Source of the DNA: Chlorella sorokiniana
Lineage: Eukaryota; Chlorophyta; Trebouxiophyceae; Chlorellales; Chlorellaceae
Assembly: GCA_025917655.1 (NCBI GenBank)
Contig: CP084611.1
Span: 620,001-684,000, forward strand
Length of the DNA stretch: 64,000 nt
Reading direction: 5' to 3'
Positions within the stretch are counted from its first letter, which is position 1; each line of letters starts with the position of its first letter. Positions 60,085 to 64,000 of this stretch are shown one piece after another. A program made the position numbers and the translations under genes. The notes below the pieces were generated by a model, which was not told the origin of the DNA, made no database searches, and worked only from the letters and a program-made list of their open reading frames with translations.

Positions 60085-61366
60085 CACGTCGGCGAGGATG
60101 GGGATCTGCGAGCAGGCGGGTGGAGGGCGGGGTTGCGGTGTGGGGTAAGGGCCAGGCCGGGGTGGTGCGGTGTGGCATCGAGTTGGGGTGGGGGCAACAA
60201 ACTGCAGCGGCATTGTGTGGCCCCATAGTGCCGGCAGGCCAGCAGGGTAGGCTGCCTGCGCGCCCCTCCCCCCCCGCAGTACCTGCATGAAGCCCAGGCC
60301 GCCCCGCTTGCGTGGGGTCTTGATCCAGGCCAGATGCACCTCCGGCGTGTCGGTGGAAGCGGCTAGCAGCTGCGGCAGGCGGGCCCAGAAGCAGGCGCGC
60401 GGCACGTCAGAACATCATGCAGCATCAGGTGCTGCACCGCAGGCAGCCCTGCACCTGGCAGGGGGCTGCCAGCGCTGCAGCTCCTCCCTGCTGTGCTGCT
60501 GCTGCTGCTCCCCATTGCCGGGCAGCAGCACCCGCACCGCCCGCGCCAGCCCACCTGGCAGTTGAGCGCCTCAAACTCCTTGGCGCGGTCGGAGAAGGCG
60601 ATGATCTCGGTGGGGCACACAAAGGTGAAGTCCTGGGCGGGAAGGGATCCAGCAGCAGGCGGCATGAGCCCACCGCTGCAGCCAGCTGACTGCACCGCCA
60701 AAGCTGCATCACTTCCGGCGCCACCTCAGCCAAAAGCCAGAAGGCCTTACAGACATGGTAAGCCCTGCTGCGTGCTGCCAGCCGCACGCAGTCTGCGATG
60801 CGGGGAGGCGCACCTTGGGGTACCAGAAGAGGATGACGTACTTGCCCTTGTAGTCGTCCAGGCTGACCTGCTTCACCTCGCCGTTCAGAATGGCTGCGCC
60901 GAAGGGGGTCATGTGGAACAGATATGAGCGGGGCACCCAAATACACAGGCGCGCGCCACGAGTTGCGCCACAGTGCAGCAATTTTGTAGACGGCTTGATG
61001 AAAGAAGGGGGACAAGCGGCCAGCATCAGATCAGGAGCGCTGTCGGCTGAGGCCGCGTCATCGGTGCCGCCGTCCGCCGACAACCCTACGTCTCACCTGG
61101 CAGGCTGAAGGAAGGAGCGGCCGATCCCACCTCCGCCTCTGGTTCAGGGTAGAACACGGCGGAATAGTCCTCCTCAGGTAGTGCCCAGGTGGGGCTGGAA
61201 GTGAAAGTGCGGGGTTGGGCACCCTCACTGTGCTCGCCAGGCTCTCGGCGGCATGCAAGGCGCTGATCAGCCCAGCACGAGATGCATGAGATACAATTGC
61301 ATCGGTCTCTGCTGCGCAGACACCGCGCAGGAGACGGCTGGCTGATTGCCCAAGCGCCCGCCGCAT
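60085..61366 (-). pseudogene. Truncated 5' copy of the peroxiredoxin gene
   Basis: This copy repeats the first exons of the 50.4-53.4 kb gene: MRRALGQSASRLLRGVCAAE from 61366, [38 protein letters not shown] and [12 protein letters not shown]. It ends within the next exon (IPILADV) at the duplication joint. The resolving cysteine and the whole thioredoxin domain are absent. In exon 1 the G run at 61211-61214 is one base shorter than in the parent (53234-53238), breaking the frame. It could be transcribed from its duplicated promoter but cannot make a complete enzyme. Confidence 0.9.
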
Positions 61367-61749
61367 CTTAGCCTTTGTCGACCTGTAACTTGTAAGTAAC
61401 TCGTCAAGTGTGGATCAAGATGCAATTGAGCTTGATGGCCAGGCCGTATGCCATGTCGGCATTTTCCAGCCCGCCCAGAGATGCAGGTTTCAGCGCGGCG
61501 CCTCGCCGCATTGTTAAAGGTCGATGTGTTAGGTAGATTGTAGGTAGCTGTGTAGAGTGGTGTAGGCAGGCAGAGGGTTGTAACCGCAGCTGCGCAAACG
61601 CCGGCCTGAGACGGCCATCAAGTCCTCCAGGACGGTCGCACGATGGTGAGAACACCTTGAGAATGCTCATGCTGAGGCGGGCGCCACTCTATCGCTACCA
61701 GCACCCCCGCCTTTTTGAGAGTGCGACCGCCCCCGCCCCTCTGACCACT

Positions 61750-64000
61750 GCAGCGCCCCACTCGCTACTTCCAAAGCGAGCTGCTGGGCCCAGAGGGTGC
61801 AGCTTCGTTCAGCTGGAGCCCGTCTGGGGAGCTGCTGGCAGCTGCTGCGCAGAGTGTGAGTCGGGCGAGGGCGTCTCATCATCCGGTTTATCAAATGATA
61901 TGTCCATGCAGCAGTGCCCCACGCAGCCCCCAAGATTGCAAGCCGCTTTGGCATGCAAGCTGCCGCTCCTTATACTTGTCACAGAGGAAGAAGGTGGTCG
62001 TTTTCAACGCAACCGGCGCCGTGGTGGCCAGCCTCACCGTGCCTGGTAAAGGCAGCTGCTGGCTGGTATGAGCCGACGTCGCATATGAGCCGCCTCCTGC
62101 TGCGGCGGCGCTGGCTGGCTGGGCACAGCCACCACCACCCTTGCGTTGCAGAAGCCCAGGCCCCAACTGTCCGCAGCCTACCCGCTGCTCCTCTGCCTCG
62201 TTTGCCTGCCATGCCGTCTCCGCTCCCTCGCTCACTCACCTGAGGGCCCCGGCCCCGCGCGGCCCCCTCCCCCAGATCCCGAGTTCCTGTATGACGAAAC
62301 CCAGCAGGCTCCCGTGCTGGCGCTGGCCTGGCACCCTGCGGGCAGCCACCTCGCCATCCTGCCCCGCGGCCAGCCGTTTGCCATGGTGTGGGCCGCGAAC
62401 GGGGACTTGGCGCGGGTGGATGGCGGCATCAAGGCAAGCGGGAACACATGTTTCCCCACACGCTCCCACTCAGCATGTGCATGTGGTCAGCGGAGCAGGA
62501 AGGGAAGCGAGGGAACAATGTGCAGCACAACGGGGTCGCGATTCGAGCGTGCCGCCTGCGTCGCGTGGCCTGCGTTCTCGAGGCGGAGCGAGGCGCGCCT
62601 CACGGCATCCTGCTGCCGCCCGGCCCTGCCCCCTTTTTCCTGCCCTGCCCTGCAGCCGGCTGAGGTGACGGCGATGGCTTGGAGCCCGTCCAGCCTGCAG
62701 CTGGCGCTGGGCACGGCGCGGGGCACGGGCGTCATCTGCAGCCTGGCCACCCGCGCGACCACCCCGCTGCAGCTGGGCCGCTCCACCAAGCCCGTCGCGT
62801 GCATGGCCTGGAGCGGCGCGGCGGCGCCGGGCGGCCTGCTCGCGCTGGCCTGCAAGGGCGGCACGCTGCTGCTGGTCCGCGCGGCAGACGGCTGCGTGGC
62901 CCGCGCCCTGCAGCTGTCGAAGACTGTCGCCACACAGCTGCTGTTTTGTGACGCCGACGCCCCCGGCGGTGGAGGCAGCCGCCCCGCCACGGCCACCCCC
63001 GCCGGCTGCTCCCTGCTGGCGGCAAACCTGGTCCGTGGGCGTGTGGCAGCTGCCGCAGGCGCTGGCGGCGGACCACGGGGCGCCAGCGGCGGCGTCTGCG
63101 AGCTGTCCTTCCGGGAGGGTTTTGGCCAGCTGGAGCAGTACTGCTGGCTGTCCCGCAGCCTGCTCCTCGCAGGCTTCTCCTCCGGCCAGCTGGTGGCAGC
63201 CGCCGTCGCGCGGGGCGGCGGCGGCGGCGGCGGCCTGCAGTACGGCTGCGGTACCGGCGCCGAAGTCTTCAGCAGCCGCGCGCTGGACCACGGCGTGGCC
63301 AGCCTGAGCTGGTGCCCTGCCAGCGGCCTGGTGGCGGCGGCGGGCGGCGGCCAGCTGGCCGTGCTGCGCTGCTGCCTGGGCGGCGGCGGCGAGCCGCCCT
63401 CGCTGCACCAGGAGGGGGCGCTGCTGGAGCTTGAGCGCAACCAGCGAGTGGCTGCGGTGCAGGCCAGCCCCTGCGGCCGCCTCCTCACACTGGCCACGGC
63501 CTCGGGCCGCCTGCTGCAGCTGCTGGCCTCGCCGCCTCTGCTGCACGGCGCCTGCGGCGGGCGCCTCGCCTCACGTCGACCCCGCCGCCTCGACCGCCGG
63601 CGCGGCTGCTGGAGGCGGCCAGCCTGCTGCCGGGGCGCGCGGCGAGCGGTTGGCGGCGGCGCTGCAGCTGCCCTGCGAGCCGGAGCTGCTGGCGCTGGGG
63701 CCCACCCACCTTGCTGCGGCCCAGGGCAGCAAGGTGCGGCCGCTGGCCTGCTGGGCTCGCTGGACGCACTGCGTTGCTTTCTTCCGCCCCCTGGCTTCAC
63801 AGGCCGGCCGGCGCCGTACCTGCCAGCGCTGCAGCCGCCCATTTAACAGTTACATCCTGTCCTCTGCTTCAGCTGCCCCTAGCTTCCCCGCGCCCCGCCC
63901 CCACCCCGTCTCCTGGCTGCTGCCGCAGGTGTGGCTGCTGGCGCTGGAGCCTGACGCCGCCACCGGCCTGCCCCCGCCCCGCTGGAGGCCGATTTTCCCG
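61750..64000 (+). CDS. IFT144: IFT144/WDR19, copy 2, partial (continues beyond the window)
   Basis: This is the second copy of the N-terminal propeller of IFT144. RYFQSELLGPEGAASFSWSP is readable from about 61762, but the ATG used in copy 1 is GTG here, so the start must differ or lie in an upstream exon. From 62279 to about 63560 the frame is open and cleaner than copy 1: AEVTAMAWSPSSLQLALGTA, PGGLLALACKGGTLLLVRAA, GVCELSFREGFGQLEQYCWL and LLELERNQRVAAVQASPCGR follow without the breaks seen in copy 1 at 54832, 54996 and the Gly run. Small indels near 63571 and 63600 shift it once more. Being the right-hand unit, it may keep the native 3' end missing from copy 1, so it is the better candidate for a working gene. 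Confidence 0.82.

Larger units (their letters stand above)
60085..64000. repeat. Tandem duplication, unit 2 (runs off the right edge)
   Basis: Second copy of unit 1, beginning at 60085 and still matching at 64000 (gattttcccg equals 56005-56014). Differences are scattered substitutions and small indels, in introns and exons alike. The full length of this unit is unknown. Confidence 0.93.

Overview
The window looks like nuclear DNA of a green alga, most likely a trebouxiophyte of the Chlorella/Micractinium type. The DNA is very GC-rich. Almost every gene is cut into many short exons by small GT-AG introns. Several proteins have plant-lineage hallmarks: a RH26/31-type DEAD-box helicase, a PB1-Raf kinase with the HFD catalytic loop, and an LSMT-like SET protein. 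TGTAA, the usual green-algal poly(A) signal, lies shortly after some stop codons. I saw no rRNA or tRNA gene, CRISPR array, virus-like element or transposon. Gene limits below are the outer limits of exons I could follow by eye; splice sites are named only where reading frames join cleanly.

Layout. 0.1-2.7 kb (-): TFIIH subunit TFB1. 3.0-6.3 kb (-): SET-domain protein methyltransferase. 8.3-10.9 kb (-): unrecognised protein with a basic, NLS-like tail. 12.2-13.9 kb (+): TatD nuclease. 14.2-16.7 kb (+): unrecognised coiled-coil protein. 16.9-20.2 kb (-): RNase P/MRP subunit POP1. 20.7-25.1 kb (-): organellar-type DEAD-box RNA helicase. 25.9-30.4 kb (+): aspartate aminotransferase. 31.8-36.3 kb (-): PB1/Raf-like (B4) protein kinase. 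37.2-44.3 kb (-): a long gene joining an inactive-looking E2 ubiquitin-conjugating domain, an F-box and a TerD domain. 44.8-45.7 kb (-): METTL7/UbiE-like methyltransferase. 46.3-47.8 kb (+): p31comet (MAD2L1BP). 50.4-53.4 kb (-): 2-Cys peroxiredoxin fused to a thioredoxin domain. 53.7-60.0 kb (+): IFT144/WDR19.

The right quarter (47.8-64 kb) is a duplication mosaic. A unit of about 8 kb (52140-60084) carrying the 5' part of the peroxiredoxin gene and IFT144 is repeated head to tail from 60085 to past the right edge. Pieces of the p31comet 3' end and of an IFT144-like terminal exon lie loose between 47.9 and 50.3 kb.

The genes are mostly unrelated housekeeping and signalling genes, as expected in a eukaryotic nuclear genome, and no operon logic applies. 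The two most unusual architectures are the E2v/F-box/TerD gene and the peroxiredoxin-thioredoxin fusion. A warning for anyone building models: in at least nine places a conserved reading frame is restored by changing the length of a G or C run by one base, so many apparent frameshifts may be consensus errors rather than gene decay.
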